Assembly (NCBI GenBank): GCA_037501455.1
Contig: CM074855.1
Span: forward strand, 55,249,001 to 55,313,000
DNA from: Lantana camara
Taxonomy: Eukaryota; Streptophyta; Magnoliopsida; Lamiales; Verbenaceae
Direction: 5' to 3'
DNA length: 64,000 nt
This document shows, piece after piece, positions 48,601-62,099 of this stretch. The notes beneath the pieces are model-generated. The model saw nothing but the letters and a program-made list of their open reading frames with translations. It was not told the DNA's origin and made no database searches. Both the position numbers and the translations under genes were made by a program. Numbering within the stretch: position 1 is the stretch's first letter; each line of letters opens with the position of its first letter.

Positions 48601-50780
48601 AGTATGATTATCCGATAACAAGGTGTTCATCGGATATTTCGAAACAACGAGTGTCATTGCTTCAAAAGTATTAATTCGAAAAATTGGGATATGTATATGC
48701 ATAGTAAGGAGAAATAACTTAAAAACATTTCATAAAGATGAAATCTCTACATATATTGTTAGAAACACTTGTAATTACGAGAAAGTGATTAAATATTTCG
48801 GGAAAACACAAGTTCAAATTTGATCCCAACTTAATATTGCAATGTATTAAATCATAAATCGAATAACGAAGAACGAGAGCGTCATTATTTCTGAAGTATC
48901 AGTTCGTAAAATTGAAGTACTGAAAACAGAAATTGAAGTATTGTTGCATTTAACATAGAGTATGAATATTCGAAAACAAGGTGTTCCAACACAATACGAT
49001 TATTGGAGCATTAAATTGAGATTTAGTGAAACCTAGGTGTCTATTCGGAAAGGGCGAAGTATGATTATCCGATAACAAGGTGTTCATCGGATATTTCGAA
49101 ACAACGAGTGTCAATGGTTCAAAAGTATTAATTCGTAAAATTGGGATATGTATATGCATAGTAAGGAGAAATAACTTAAAAACATTTCATAAAGATGAAA
49201 TCTCTACATATCTTGTTAGAAACACTTGTAATTACGAGAAAGTGATTAAATATTTCGGGAAAACACAAGTTCAAATTTGATCCCAACTTAATATTGCAAT
49301 GTATTAAATCATAAATCGAATAACGAAGAACGAGAGCGTCATTATTTCTGAAGTATCAGTTCGTAAAATTGAAGTACTGAAAACAGAAATTGAAGTATTG
49401 TTGCATTTAACATAGAGTATGAATATTCGAAAATAAGGTGTTCCAACACAATACGATTATTGGAGCATTAAATTGAGATTTAGTGAAACCTAGGTGTCTA
49501 TTCGGAAAGGGCGAAGTATGATTATCCGATAACAAGGTGTTCATCGGATATTTTGAAACAACGAGTGTCATCGCTTCGAAAGTATTAATTCGTAAAATTG
49601 GGATATGTATATGCATAGTAAGGAGAAATAACTTAAAAACATTTCATAAAGATGAAATCTCTACATATATTGTTAGAAACACTTGTAATTACGAGAAAGT
49701 GATTAAATATTTCGGGAAAACACAAGTTCAAATTTGATCCCAACTTAATATTACAATGTATTAAATCATAAATCGAATAACGAAGAACGAGAGCGTCATT
49801 ATTTCTGAAGTATCAGTTCGTAAAATTGAAGTACTGAAAACAGAAATTGAAGTATTGTTGCATTTAACATAGAGTATGAAGATTCGAAAATAAGGTGTTC
49901 CAACACAATACGATTATTGGAGCATTAAATTGAGATTTAGTGAAACCTAGGTGTCTATTCGTAAAGGGCGAAGTATGATTATCCGATAACAAGGTGTTCA
50001 TCGGATATTTCGAAACAACGAGTGTCATTGCTTCAAAAGTATTAATTCGAAAAATTGGGATATGTATATGCATAGTAAGGAGAAATAACTTAAAAACATT
50101 TCATAAAGATGAAATCTCTACATATATTGTTAGAAACACTTGTAATTACGAGAAAGTGATTAAATATTTCGGGAAAACACAAGTTCAAATTTGATCCCAA
50201 CTTAATATTGCAATGTATTAAATCATAAATCGAATAACGAAGAACGAGAGCGTCATTATTTCTGAAGTATCAGTTCGTAAAATTGAAGTACTGAAAACAG
50301 AAATTGAAGTATTGTTGCATTTAACATAGAGTATGAATATTCGAAAACAAGGTGTTCCAACACAATACGATTATTGGAGCATTAAATTGAGATTTAGTGA
50401 AACCTAGGTGTCTATTCGGAAAGGGCGAAGTATGATTATCCGATAACAAGGTGTTCATCGGATATTTCGAAACAACGAGTGTCAATGGTTCAAAAGTATT
50501 AATTCGTAAAATTGGGATATGTATATGCATAGTAAGGAGAAATAACTTAAAAACATTTCATAAAGATGAAATCTCTACATATCTTGTTAGAAACACTTGT
50601 AATTACGAGAAAGTGATTAAATATTTCGGGAAAACACAAGTTCAAATTTGATCCCAACATAATATTACAATGTATTAAATCATAAATCGAATAACGAAGA
50701 ACGAGAGCGTCATTATTTCTGAAGTATCAGTTCATAAAATTGAAGTACTGAAAACAGAAATTGAAGTATTGTTGCATTTA
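45700..50780. repeat. Two successive three-monomer duplications (1371 bp)
   Basis: Monomers at about 45.75, 46.21 and 46.67 kb recur at 47.12, 47.58 and 48.04 kb. Monomers at about 48.49 and 48.95 kb recur at 49.86 and 50.32 kb, including the distinctive TGTCAATGGTTC variant at about 49.11 and 50.48 kb. Both offsets are 1371 bp. Confidence 0.82.
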
Positions 50781-51234
50781 ACATAGAGTTTGAATATTCG
50801 AAAACAAGGTGTTCCAACACAATACGATTATTGGAGCATTAAATTGAGATTCAGTGAAACCTAGGTGTCTATTCGGAAAGGGCGAAGTATGATTATCCGA
50901 TAACAAGGTGTTCATCGGATATTTTGAAACAACGAGTGTCATCGCTTCGAAAGTATTAATTCGTAAAATTGGGATATGTATATGCATAGTAAGGAGAAAT
51001 AACTTAAAAACATTTCATAAAGATGAAATCTCTACATATATTGTTAGAAACACTTGTAATTACGAGAAAGTGATTAAATATTTCGGGAAAACACAAGTTC
51101 AAATTTGATCCCAACTTAATATTACAATGTATTAAATCATAAATCGAATAACGAAGAACGAGAGCGTCATTATTTCTGAAGTATCAGTTCGTAAAATTGA
51201 AGTACTGAAAACAGAAATTGAAGTATTGTTGCAT

Positions 51235-54200
51235 TTAACATAGAGTATGAATATTCGAAAACAAGGTGTTCCAACACAATACGATTATTGGAGCATTAAA
51301 TTGAGATTTAGTGAAACCTAGGTGTCTATTCGGAAAGGGCGAAGTATGATTATCCGATAACAAGGTGTTCATCGGATATTTCGAAACAACGAGTGTCATT
51401 GCTTCAAAAGTATTAATTCGTAAAATTGGGATATGTATATGCATAGTAAGGAGAAATAACTTAAAAACATTTCATAAAGATGATATCTCTACATATATTG
51501 TTAGAAACACTTGTAATTACGAGAAAGTGATTAAATATTTCGGGAAAACACAAGTTCAAATTTGATCCCAACTTAATATTACAATGTATTAAATCATAAA
51601 TCGAATAACGAAGAACGAGAGCGTCATTATTTATGAAGTATCAGATCGTAAAATTGAAGTACTGAAAATAGAAATTGAAGTATTGTTGCATTTAACATAG
51701 AGTTCGAATATTCGAAAACAAGGTGTTCCAACACAATACTATTATTGGGGCATTAAATTGAGATTCAGTGAAACCTAGGTGTCTATTCGGAAAGGGCGAA
51801 GTATGATTATCTGATAACAAGGTGTTCATCGGATATTTTGAAACAACGAGTGTCATCGCTTCGAAAGTATTAATTCGTAAAATTGGGATATGTATATGCA
51901 TAGTAAGGAGAAATAACTTAAAAACATTTCATAAAGATGAAATCTCTACATATCTTGTTAGAAACACTTGTAATTACGAGAAAGTGATTAAATATTTCGG
52001 GAAAACACAAGTTCAAATTTGATCCCAACTTAATATTACAATGTATTAAATCATAAATCGAATAACGAAGAACGAGAGCGTCATTATTTCTGAAGTATCA
52101 GTTCATAAAATTGAAGTACTGAAAACAGAAATTGAAGTATTGTTGCATTTAACATAGAGTTTGAATATTCGAAAACAAGGTGTTCCAACACAATACGATT
52201 ATTGGAGCATTAAATTGAGATTCAGTGAAACCTAGGTGTCTATTCGGAAAGGGCGAAGTATGATTATCCGATAACAAGGTGTTCATCGGATATTTTGAAA
52301 CAACGAGTGTCATCGCTTCGAAAGTATTAATTCGTAAAATTGGGATATGTATATGCATAGTAAGGAGAAATAACTTAAAAACATTTCATAAAGATGAAAT
52401 CTCTACATATATTGTTAGAAACACTTGTAATTACGAGAAAGTGATTAAATATTTCGGGAAAACACAAGTTCAAATTTGATCCCAACTTAATATTACAATG
52501 TATTAAATCATAAATCGAATAACGAAGAACGAGAGCGTCATTATTTCTGAAGTATCAGTTCGTAAAATTGAAGTACTGAAAACAGAAATTGAAGTATTGT
52601 TGCATTTAACATAGAGTATGAAGATTCGAAAATAAGGTGTTCCAACACAATACGATTATTGGAGCATTAAATTGAGATTTAGTGAAACCTAGGTGTCTAT
52701 TCGTAAAGGGCGAAGTATGATTATCCGATAACAAGGTGTTCATCGGATATTTCGAAACAACGAGTGTCATTGCTTCAAAAGTATTAATTCGTAAAATTGG
52801 GATATATATATGCATAGTAAGGAGAAATAACTTAAAAACATTTCATAAAGATGAAATCTCTACATATATTGTTAGAAACACTTGTAATTACGAGAAAGTG
52901 ATTAAATATTTCGGGAAAACACAAGTTCAAATTTGATCCCAACTTAATATTGCAATGTATTAAATCATAAATCGAATAACGAAGAACGAGAGCGTCATTA
53001 TTTCTGAAGTATCAGTTCGTAAAATTGAAGTACTGAAAACAGAAATTGAAGTATTGTTGCACTTAACATAGAGTATGAATATTCGAAAATAAGGTGTTCC
53101 AACACAATACGATTATTGGAGCATTAAATTGAGATTTAGTGAAACCTAGGTGTCTATTCGGAAAGGGCGAAGTATGATTATCTGAAAACAAGGTGTTCAT
53201 CGGATATTTCGAAACAACGAGTGTCATTGCTTCAAAAGTATTAATTCGTAAAATTGGGATATGTATATGCATAGTAAGGAGAAATAACTTAAAAACATTT
53301 CATAAAGATGAAATCTCTACATATATTGTTAGAAACACTTGTAATTAAGAGAAAGTGATTAAATATTTCGGGAAAACACAAGTTCAAATTTGATCCCAAC
53401 TTAATATTACAATGTATTAAATCATAAATCGAATAACGAAGAACGAGAGCGTCATTATTTATGAAGTATCAGCTCGTAAAATTGAAGTACTGAAAACAGA
53501 AATTGAAGTATTGTTGCATTTAACATAGAGTATGAATATTCGAAAATAAGGTGTTCCAACACAATACGATTATTGGAGCATTAAATTGAGATTCAGTGAA
53601 ACCTAGGTGTCTATTCGGAAAGGGCGAAGTATGATTATCTGATAACAAGGTGTTCATCGGATATTTTGAAACAACGAGTGTCATCGCTTCGAAAGTATTA
53701 ATTCGTAAAATTGGGATATGTATATGCATAGTAAGGAGAAATAACTTAAAAACATTTCATAAAGATGAAATCTCTACATATCTTGTTAGAAACACTTGTA
53801 ATTACGAGAAAGTGATTAAATATTTCGGGAAAACACAAGTTCAAATTTGATCCCAACTTAATATTACAATGTATTAAATCATAAATCGAATAACGAAGAA
53901 CGAGAGCGTCATTATTTCTGAAGTATCAGTTCATAAAATTGAAGTACTGAAAACAGAAATTGAAGTATTGTTGCATTTAACATAGAGTTTGAATATTCGA
54001 AAACAAGGTGTTCCAACACAATACGATTATTGGAGCATTAAATTGAGATTCAGTGAAACCTAGGTGTCTATTCGGAAAGGGCGAAGTATGATTATCCGAT
54101 AACAAGGTGTTCATCGGATATTTTGAAACAACGAGTGTCATCGCTTCGAAAGTATTAATTCGTAAAATTGGGATATGTATATGCATAGTAAGGAGAAATA

Positions 54201-57200
54201 ACTTAAAAACATTTCATAAAGATGAAATCTCTACATATATTGTTAGAAACACTTGTAATTACGAGAAAGTGATTAAATATTTCGGGAAAACACAAGTTCA
54301 AATTTGATCCCAACTTAATATTACAATGTATTAAATCATAAATCGAATAACGAAGAACGAGAGCGTCATTATTTCTGAAGTATCAGTTCGTAAAATTGAA
54401 GTACTGAAAACAGAAATTGAAGTATTGTTGCATTTAACATAGAGTATGAAGATTCGAAAATAAGGTGTTCCAACACAATACGATTATTGGAGCATTAAAT
54501 TGAGATTTAGTGAAACCTAGGTGTCTATTCGTAAAGGGCGAAGTATGATTATCCGATAACAAGGTGTTCATCGGATATTTCGAAACAACGAGTGTCATTG
54601 CTTCAAAAGTATTAATTCGTAAAATTGGGATATATATATGCATAGTAAGGAGAAATAACTTAAAAACATTTCATAAAGATGAAATCTCTACATATATTGT
54701 TAGAAACACTTGTAATTACGAGAAAGTGATTAAATATTTCGGGAAAACACAAGTTCAAATTTGATCCCAACTTAATATTGCAATGTATTAAATCATAAAT
54801 CGAATAACGAAGAACGAGAGCGTCATTATTTCTGAAGTATCAGTTCGTAAAATTGAAGTACTGAAAACAGAAATTGAAGTATTGTTGCACTTAACATAGA
54901 GTATGAATATTCGAAAATAAGGTGTTCCAACACAATACGATTATTGGAGCATTAAATTGAGATTTAGTGAAACCTAGGTGTCTATTCGGAAAGGGCGAAG
55001 TATGATTATCTGAAAACAAGGTGTTCATCGGATATTTCGAAACAACGAGTGTCATTGCTTCAAAAGTATTAATTCGTAAAATTGGGATATGTATATGCAT
55101 AGTAAGGAGAAATAACTTAAAAACATTTCATAAAGATGAAATCTCTACATATATTGTTAGAAACACTTGTAATTAAGAGAAAGTGATTAAATATTTCGGG
55201 AAAACACAAGTTCAAATTTGATCCCAACTTAATATTACAATGTATTAAATCATAAATCGAATAACGAAGAACGAGAGCGTCATTATTTATGAAGTATCAG
55301 CTCGTAAAATTGAAGTACTGAAAACAGAAATTGAAGTATTGTTGCATTTAACATAGAGTATGAATATTCGAAAATAAGGTGTTCCAACACAATACGATTA
55401 TTGGAGCATTAAATTGAGATTTAGTGAAACCTAGGTGTCTATTCGGAAAGGGCGAAGTATGATTATCCGATAACAAGGTGTTCATCGGATATTTCGAAAC
55501 AACGAGTGTCATTGCTTCAAAAGTATTAATTCGTAAAATTGGGATATGTATATGCATAGTAAGGAGAAATAACTTAAAAACATTTCATAAAGATGATATC
55601 TCTACATATATTGTTAGAAACACTTGTAATTACGAGAAAGTGATTAAATATTTCGGGAAAACACAAGTTCAAATTTGATCCCAACTTAATATTACAATGT
55701 ATTAAATCATAAATCGAATAACGAAGAACGAGAGCGTCATTATTTATGAAGTATCAGATCGTAAAATTGAAGTACTGAAAATAGAAATTGAAGTATTGTT
55801 GCATTTAACATAGAGTTCGAATATTCGAAAACAAGGTGTTCCAACACAATACTATTATTGGGGCATTAAATTGAGATTCAGTGAAACCTAGGTGTCTATT
55901 CGGAAAGGGCGAAGTATGATTATCTGATAACAAGGTGTTCATCGGATATTTTGAAACAACGAGTGTCATCGCTTCGAAAGTATTAATTCGTAAAATTGGG
56001 ATATGTATATGCATAGTAAGGAGAAATAACTTAAAAACATTTCATAAAGATGAAATCTCTACATATCTTGTTAGAAACACTTGTAATTACGAGAAAGTGA
56101 TTAAATATTTCGGGAAAACACAAGTTCAAATTTGATCCCAACTTAATATTACAATGTATTAAATCATAAATCGAATAACGAAGAACGAGAGCGTCATTAT
56201 TTCTGAAGTATCAGTTCATAAAATTGAAGTACTGAAAACAGAAATTGAAGTATTGTTGCATTTAACATAGAGTTTGAATATTCGAAAACAAGGTGTTCCA
56301 ACACAATACGATTATTGGAGCATTAAATTGAGATTCAGTGAAACCTAGGTGTCTATTCGGAAAGGGCGAAGTATGATTATCCGATAACAAGGTGTTCATC
56401 GGATATTTTGAAACAACGAGTGTCATCGCTTCGAAAGTATTAATTCGTAAAATTGGGATATGTATATGCATAGTAAGGAGAAATAACTTAAAAACATTTC
56501 ATAAAGATGAAATCTCTACATATATTGTTAGAAACACTTGTAATTACGAGAAAGTGATTAAATATTTCGGGAAAACACAAGTTCAAATTTGATCCCAACT
56601 TAATATTACAATGTATTAAATCATAAATCGAATAACGAAGAACGAGAGCGTCATTATTTCTGAAGTATCAGTTCGTAAAATTGAAGTACTGAAAACAGAA
56701 ATTGAAGTATTGTTGCATTTAACATAGAGTATGAAGATTCGAAAATAAGGTGTTCCAACACAATACGATTATTGGAGCATTAAATTGAGATTTAGTGAAA
56801 CCTAGGTGTCTATTCGTAAAGGGCGAAGTATGATTATCCGATAACAAGGTGTTCATCGGATATTTCGAAACAACGAGTGTCATTGCTTCAAAAGTATTAA
56901 TTCGTAAAATTGGGATATATATATGCATAGTAAGGAGAAATAACTTAAAAACATTTCATAAAGATGAAATCTCTACATATATTGTTAGAAACACTTGTAA
57001 TTACGAGAAAGTGATTAAATATTTCGGGAAAACACAAGTTCAAATTTGATCCCAACTTAATATTGCAATGTATTAAATCATAAATCGAATAACGAAGAAC
57101 GAGAGCGTCATTATTTCTGAAGTATCAGTTCGTAAAATTGAAGTACTGAAAACAGAAATTGAAGTATTGTTGCACTTAACATAGAGTATGAATATTCGAA

Positions 57201-57700
57201 AATAAGGTGTTCCAACACAATACGATTATTGGAGCATTAAATTGAGATTTAGTGAAACCTAGGTGTCTATTCGGAAAGGGCGAAGTATGATTATCTGAAA
57301 ACAAGGTGTTCATCGGATATTTCGAAACAACGAGTGTCATTGCTTCAAAAGTATTAATTCGTAAAATTGGGATATGTATATGCATAGTAAGGAGAAATAA
57401 CTTAAAAACATTTCATAAAGATGAAATCTCTACATATATTGTTAGAAACACTTGTAATTAAGAGAAAGTGATTAAATATTTCGGGAAAACACAAGTTCAA
57501 ATTTGATCCCAACTTAATATTACAATGTATTAAATCATAAATCGAATAACGAAGAACGAGAGCGTCATTATTTATGAAGTATCAGCTCGTAAAATTGAAG
57601 TACTGAAAACAGAAATTGAAGTATTGTTGCATTTAACATAGAGTATGAATATTCGAAAATAAGGTGTTCCAACACAATACGATTATTGGAGCATTAAATT
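51235..57700. repeat. Nested four- and nine-monomer duplications
   Basis: A cassette marked by GGGATATATATATGC (about 52.80, 54.63 and 56.91 kb) and TAATTAAGAG (about 53.34, 55.17 and 57.45 kb) occurs three times, at offsets of 1828 bp (four monomers) and 2285 bp (five). The first and third are part of a longer match at 4113 bp (nine monomers), which also carries CAATACTATTATTGG near 51.73 and 55.85 kb. Confidence 0.82.
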
Positions 57701-60157
57701 GAGATTTAGTGAAACCTAGGTGTCTATTCGGAAAGGGCGAAGTATGATTATCTGATAACAAGGTGTTCATCGGATATTTCGAAACAACGAGTGTCATTGC
57801 TTCAAAAGTATTAATTCGTAAAATTGGGATATGTATATGCATAGTAAGGAGAAATAACTTAAAAACATTTCATAAAGATGAAATCTCTACATATATTGTT
57901 AGAAACACTTGTAATTACGAGAAAGTGATTAAATATTTCGGGAAAACACAAGTTCAAATTTGATCCCAATTTAATATTGCAATGTATTAAATCATAAATC
58001 GAATAACGAAGAACGAGAGCGTCATTATTTCTGAAGTATCAGTTCGTAAAATTGAAGTACTGAAAATAGAAATTGAAGTATTGTTGCATTTAACATAGAG
58101 TTCGAATATTCGAAAACAAGGTGTTCCAACACAATACGATTATTGGGGCATTAAATTGAGATTCAGTGAAACCTAGGTGTCTATTCGGAAAGGGCGAAGT
58201 ATGATTATCTGATAACAAGGTGTTCATCGGATATTTTGAAACAACGAGTGTCATCGCTTCGAAAGTATTAATTCGTAAAATTGGGATATGTATATGCATA
58301 GTAAGGAGAAATAACTTAAAAACATTTCATAAAGATGAAATCTCTACATATCTTGTTAGAAACACTTGTAATTACGAGAAAGTGATTAAATATTTCGGGA
58401 AAACACAAGTTCAAATTTGATCCCAACTTAATATTACAATGTATTAAATCATAAATCGAATAACGAAGAACGAGAGCGTCATTATTTCTGAAGTATCAGC
58501 TCGTAAAATTGAAGTACTGAAAACAGAAATTGAAGTATTGTTGCATTTAACATAGAGTTTGAATATTCGAAAACAAGGTGTTCCAACACAATACGATTAT
58601 TGGGGCATTAAATTGAGATTCAGTGAAACCTAGGTGTCTATTCGGAAAGGGCGAAGTATGATTATCCGATAACAAGGTGTTCATCGGATATTTTGAAACA
58701 ACGAGTGTCATCGCTTCGAAAGTATTAATTCATAAAATTGGGATATGTATATGCATAGTAAGGAGAAATAACTTAAAAACATTTCATAAAGATGAAATCT
58801 CTACATATATTGTTAGAAACACTTGTAATTACGAGAAAGTGATTAAATATTTCGGGAAAACACAAGTTCAAATTTGATCCCAACTTAATATTACAATGTA
58901 TTAAATCATAAATCGAATAACGAAGAACGAGAGCGTCATTATTTCTGAAGTATCAGTTCGTAAAATTGAAGTACTGAAAACAGAAATTGAAGTATTGTTG
59001 CATTTAACATAGAGTATGAAGATTCGAAAATAAGGTGTTCCAACACAATACGATTATTGGAGCATTAAATTGAGATTTAGTGAAACCTAGGTGTCTATTC
59101 GTAAAGGGCGAAGTATGATTATCCGATAACAAGGTGTTCATCGGATATTTCGAAACAACGAGTGTCATTGCTTCAAAAGTATTAATTCGTAAAATTGGGA
59201 TATGTATATGCATAGTAAGGAGAAATAACTTAAAAACATTTCATAAAGATGAAATCTCTACATATATTGTTAGAAACACTTGTAACGCCCCGTTTTCAAT
59301 TTACACATTATGTGAAGATTTATCTACATCTCATAATATTATATGTATTATAAGTTCATGCTTTATATGAATTATCCTTAATGTGAAATGTGTGAATTAA
59401 GTGATAATGTGCTTAATTGTATTATGTGACCTTAATTGATCATTTCATGAAATTTATGGACTCAATTGCATAACTTGGTTTGGAGCTAATGGATCTTTTA
59501 GGTAGGGATAATACTTGATTGCATTCATTTAAATAACCTAGGGACTTGTTTGCAATTTGGGGACATATGTTAAGATAGTGGAGGATATATTATATATCTA
59601 GTATATGCATCTCTTCCAACACTCTCATACATTACATACACACAAGAATCTCTACACACACACACACACAAGAAACCGATCAAAACACCTTCAAGAGAGG
59701 AGGAAGATTTCAACTAATCTCAAGCCATAATTGAAGAACTTTGGAGCTAGAAGCACCAACATCTTCATCTCTTCATCTCATTTCATTCTTCATTCATTTC
59801 AAGGTATATATGGAAGCATGGATTGAATTTCTTGATTGGATATGGGTAGGGTTTGATGTTAGCTTGATGCTTTCATGTGTGTTCATGATTAGAAGCATGT
59901 TTAGCTCATATTCCCTTCATTTCTTGCATAAAACATGAAGTTATGTGAAGTTTGGAAAACATGTATATTTTGGGGTTTTCATGAGTAATTCTTGATGCTT
60001 AGATATTTATTTCTTGGATGAAATGATGAAAACTTGAAGTATGATGAATATATGAGGTGTTTCAACATTTGTTATGTTTGGAGTTTGGATTATGTTGGGT
60101 TTGGAGTTGGTTTGTGCATGGAAACCCCTGTTTTTGCCCTGTTTTTCTGTCACGCAC

Positions 60158-60287
60158 AGGTGACGCGGGCGTGTCACCTTTGCTTTGTTTTGGGTGACAC
60201 GGGGGTGCAGGTTGGCTGGGGCGGTTTTCTGTACCGTGACACGGGGGTGTCACGGCTTAGTGTAATTTGGTGACACGGGCGTGTCAC
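60158..60287 (+). repeat. GACAC-GGGG-GTGTC hairpin series in the E3 LTR
   Basis: Unit 1 (60158-60179) has arms AGGTGACGC/GTGTCACCT around GGGC, with one G-T pair. Unit 2 near 60192-60212 is imperfect, as in E2. Unit 3 (60234-60255) has arms CCGTGACAC/GTGTCACGG around GGGG. Unit 4 (60270-60287) has GTGACAC/GTGTCAC around GGGC. Order and loops match E2, while the outer stem bases of units 1 and 4 differ in a compensated way. Confidence 0.83.
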
Positions 60288-61462
60288 TTTCCTGCATTTT
60301 GTCCAACTTCGGACGAACGCCATTTTCACCTCGGTTTGCATTAGAAAACGTGCCATATAGCGTTGGAAAGGTCTATGTGTCTACTTTCATATCCAACAAA
60401 CAAAACTCAATTCCCATTTCTAGAATTTAAGATATTCCAGTTTTCCCACAACATGTACATTTCCAAAAATTGTCGGTTTTGGCCAAACTTCACCAAAACC
60501 TTTCTTATTGCATTTCTTTCACTTCCTTGGCTCCCATATGTGAATTATGTGATATATATACTTGCTTAATTGATAATCATGCTCCTATTTGACACTCCTT
60601 GATTGTTGTTGCATAATATCTTGATTATGACTTCGCCGTGCGTCTTAATTGGTTCATTCGAGTTGAGTCTTATGTACACTTATCCTTGTTGCACAGATCT
60701 TGGTCCCGAAGACGAGGAGCACGGTCCGTAGGGTGCTTCTTTGCTTCTTTTGGTTGGTAGAGGTGAGGTTTAATTACTAGATATATATAGAACCCTTACA
60801 ACCCTACGTGATGTTTTCAGCCAAAATGTATATATATATATATATATTTGTATATATCTTTCCCACAATCTCTACCGATTGCAAATGATTTCGTGATCTA
60901 ATGAATAATCGTGTTATCGTGATTGATCGTGTTTTGGCGAGTAAGCATATCGTGTTCACATGGGCCCGAGGGTAGTGTATTGAGCCAACCGGGAAAGCAA
61001 GGGCTGACGGGTAACTCTTGCACTATCCTCACCAATTTTGGGATCACCTCTGAATCCACCAGGAGGTTTGGTGGAGGAAGAAATCCCGTACGTGGGAGTC
61101 ATGTTCCCGACGTACACCGTTCATGGATGATTGGGCCTTGCAATCCCACCATCAGAGGAGGAAGAAGGAGTTCGTGAAAATGATAAGTGTGCACTAATGA
61201 TTGTATGATAATTATTGAAATAAAACCTAAAGATGGTATTGTTCACTAATTGGAGTAAGGTTGGAGATTGCCCTCACTCGCCGGGCCACTGAATGAATTG
61301 AATTGAACTGATAACGTTTACAGTGATTGAATGGATTAGTTGTAACCTCGGGCGAGATCTATTTTAATATTGAACTTATATTGTTTCTATTTTATAAACC
61401 CTTACCCGAGATTATGGCTTGCATGGTAATTGCGCTAATATATATATTTATAAACCCCTCGC

Positions 61463-61481
61463 TCAGTCCATGTTGGACTGA
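61463..61481 (+). promoter_or_regulatory. TCAGTCC...GGACTGA hairpin in the E3 LTR
   Basis: A perfect 7-bp stem around ATGTT. Compared with E2 the seventh pair has changed from T-A to C-G on both sides, which keeps pairing intact. Confidence 0.68.
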
Positions 61482-61512
61482 CACCTCAACTTTTCAGTTT
61501 TTGCAGGTTCGT

Positions 61513-61769
61513 GCTAGGCGGGAATTAGAGTCTCGTGTCTTTTATTCGGGTCTAGCACTTCACCTTCACACTTTGTTCCTGTATTGATACTAGTTATTTT
61601 GTAGCATGTTTTGGATTTATACTTGGAGATGATATTGTATTGATATATATAAATGTTGGTATCTATAAATAAATATGTAAATATGGTACCTAAAAGTATT
61701 GATTGCTATTGCTTCCACTTTTATTGCTCTGAATTGTTTATTGGTAGTATTTGAGGGTACCCGCCTAGC
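61513..61769 (+). promoter_or_regulatory. Long-range inverted repeat GCTAGGCGGG / CCCGCCTAGC in the E3 LTR
   Basis: Ten-base complementary arms at 61513-61522 and 61760-61769, about 240 nt apart, in the same place as in E1 and E2. Confidence 0.65.
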
Positions 61770-61895
61770 TTTTGAGTTTTGTTGTCTCCCGTTCGCCATG
61801 AGTCCGGTTCATATATGGACTACCTATTTCATGTGTGAGCTAGACTTATGGTGCGGGGGTGTGGCACCTCGGCGTTCCGGGTGCTACATCTTAAG

Positions 61896-61907
61896 TGGTA
61901 TCAGAGC
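61896..61907 (+). other. E3 primer-binding site (initiator-Met tRNA)
   Basis: TGGTATCAGAGC, seven bases after the LTR end; same primer as E1 and E2. Confidence 0.93.
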
Positions 61908-62099
61908 CCGGTTGCAAAACCGTGGTTCTAGTGTTGTGTCTTGTGAGTCTAGGTCGTACGGCTTAGGGACTACTTGACAATGTGTTGCATATATACCCTC
62001 TTTTGTGCTTAATTGATTTAAATTTTGAATTCTGATTGAATTATTTGCATTAACATGCATAGACTAAAAATAGCACGCATTTTAGTGTTTATTGACAGG

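Larger units (their letters stand above)
36263..59280. repeat. 457-bp satellite array, block 3
   Basis: About 50 monomers. Apart from a 2-bp insertion (GAGTGTGTCATC near 36768), landmarks recur every 457 bp from 37068 to 59004 with no net indel across 48 units. The monomer variants differ from those of blocks 1 and 2: the CAAATAACACGGTG, CTTAGGTGTC and 454-bp types are absent, while TTCGAATATTCG, TATTGGGGCATT and CATATCTTGTTAG types are common. Local duplications of 2, 3, 4, 6 and 9 monomers are visible. It is interrupted at 59280 by E3. Confidence 0.97.
59281..61888 (+). repeat. E3 5' LTR (2608 bp)
   Basis: Starts TGTAACGCCCCG and ends GGGTGCTACA. It is patchily similar to the E2 LTR: very close over about 60284-60548 and 60940-61175 and near both ends, poor elsewhere. 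It contains a (CA)n run at 59654-59671, a (TA)n run at about 60829-60847, hairpins, a TATA-like string at 60781-60790 preceded by GGTGAGGTT, the TCAGTCC hairpin and the long-range inverted repeat. Confidence 0.94.

Noticed and set aside
1..59280. Calling the satellite centromeric
   Set aside because: Higher-order repeats and chromovirus insertions fit a centromere, but Tekay-type elements are not centromere-specific and subtelomeric or other heterochromatin is equally possible. CENH3 ChIP or FISH would be needed.
17504..59280. Naming the species from the satellite
   Set aside because: I do not recognise this 457-bp monomer with any confidence; a database search would be required.
25..59370. 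Recurring 64-84-codon open frames on + (starting MFIGYFETTS) and 69-codon frames on - (starting MHIHIPILR) in almost every satellite monomer
   Set aside because: They overlap on opposite strands and follow the monomer. Variants between copies include many amino-acid changes (S to C, Y to F, I to L, E to D or V) and occasional stops. They are carried along with a repeated DNA unit and show no sign of protein selection; a dN/dS test on all monomers would settle it.
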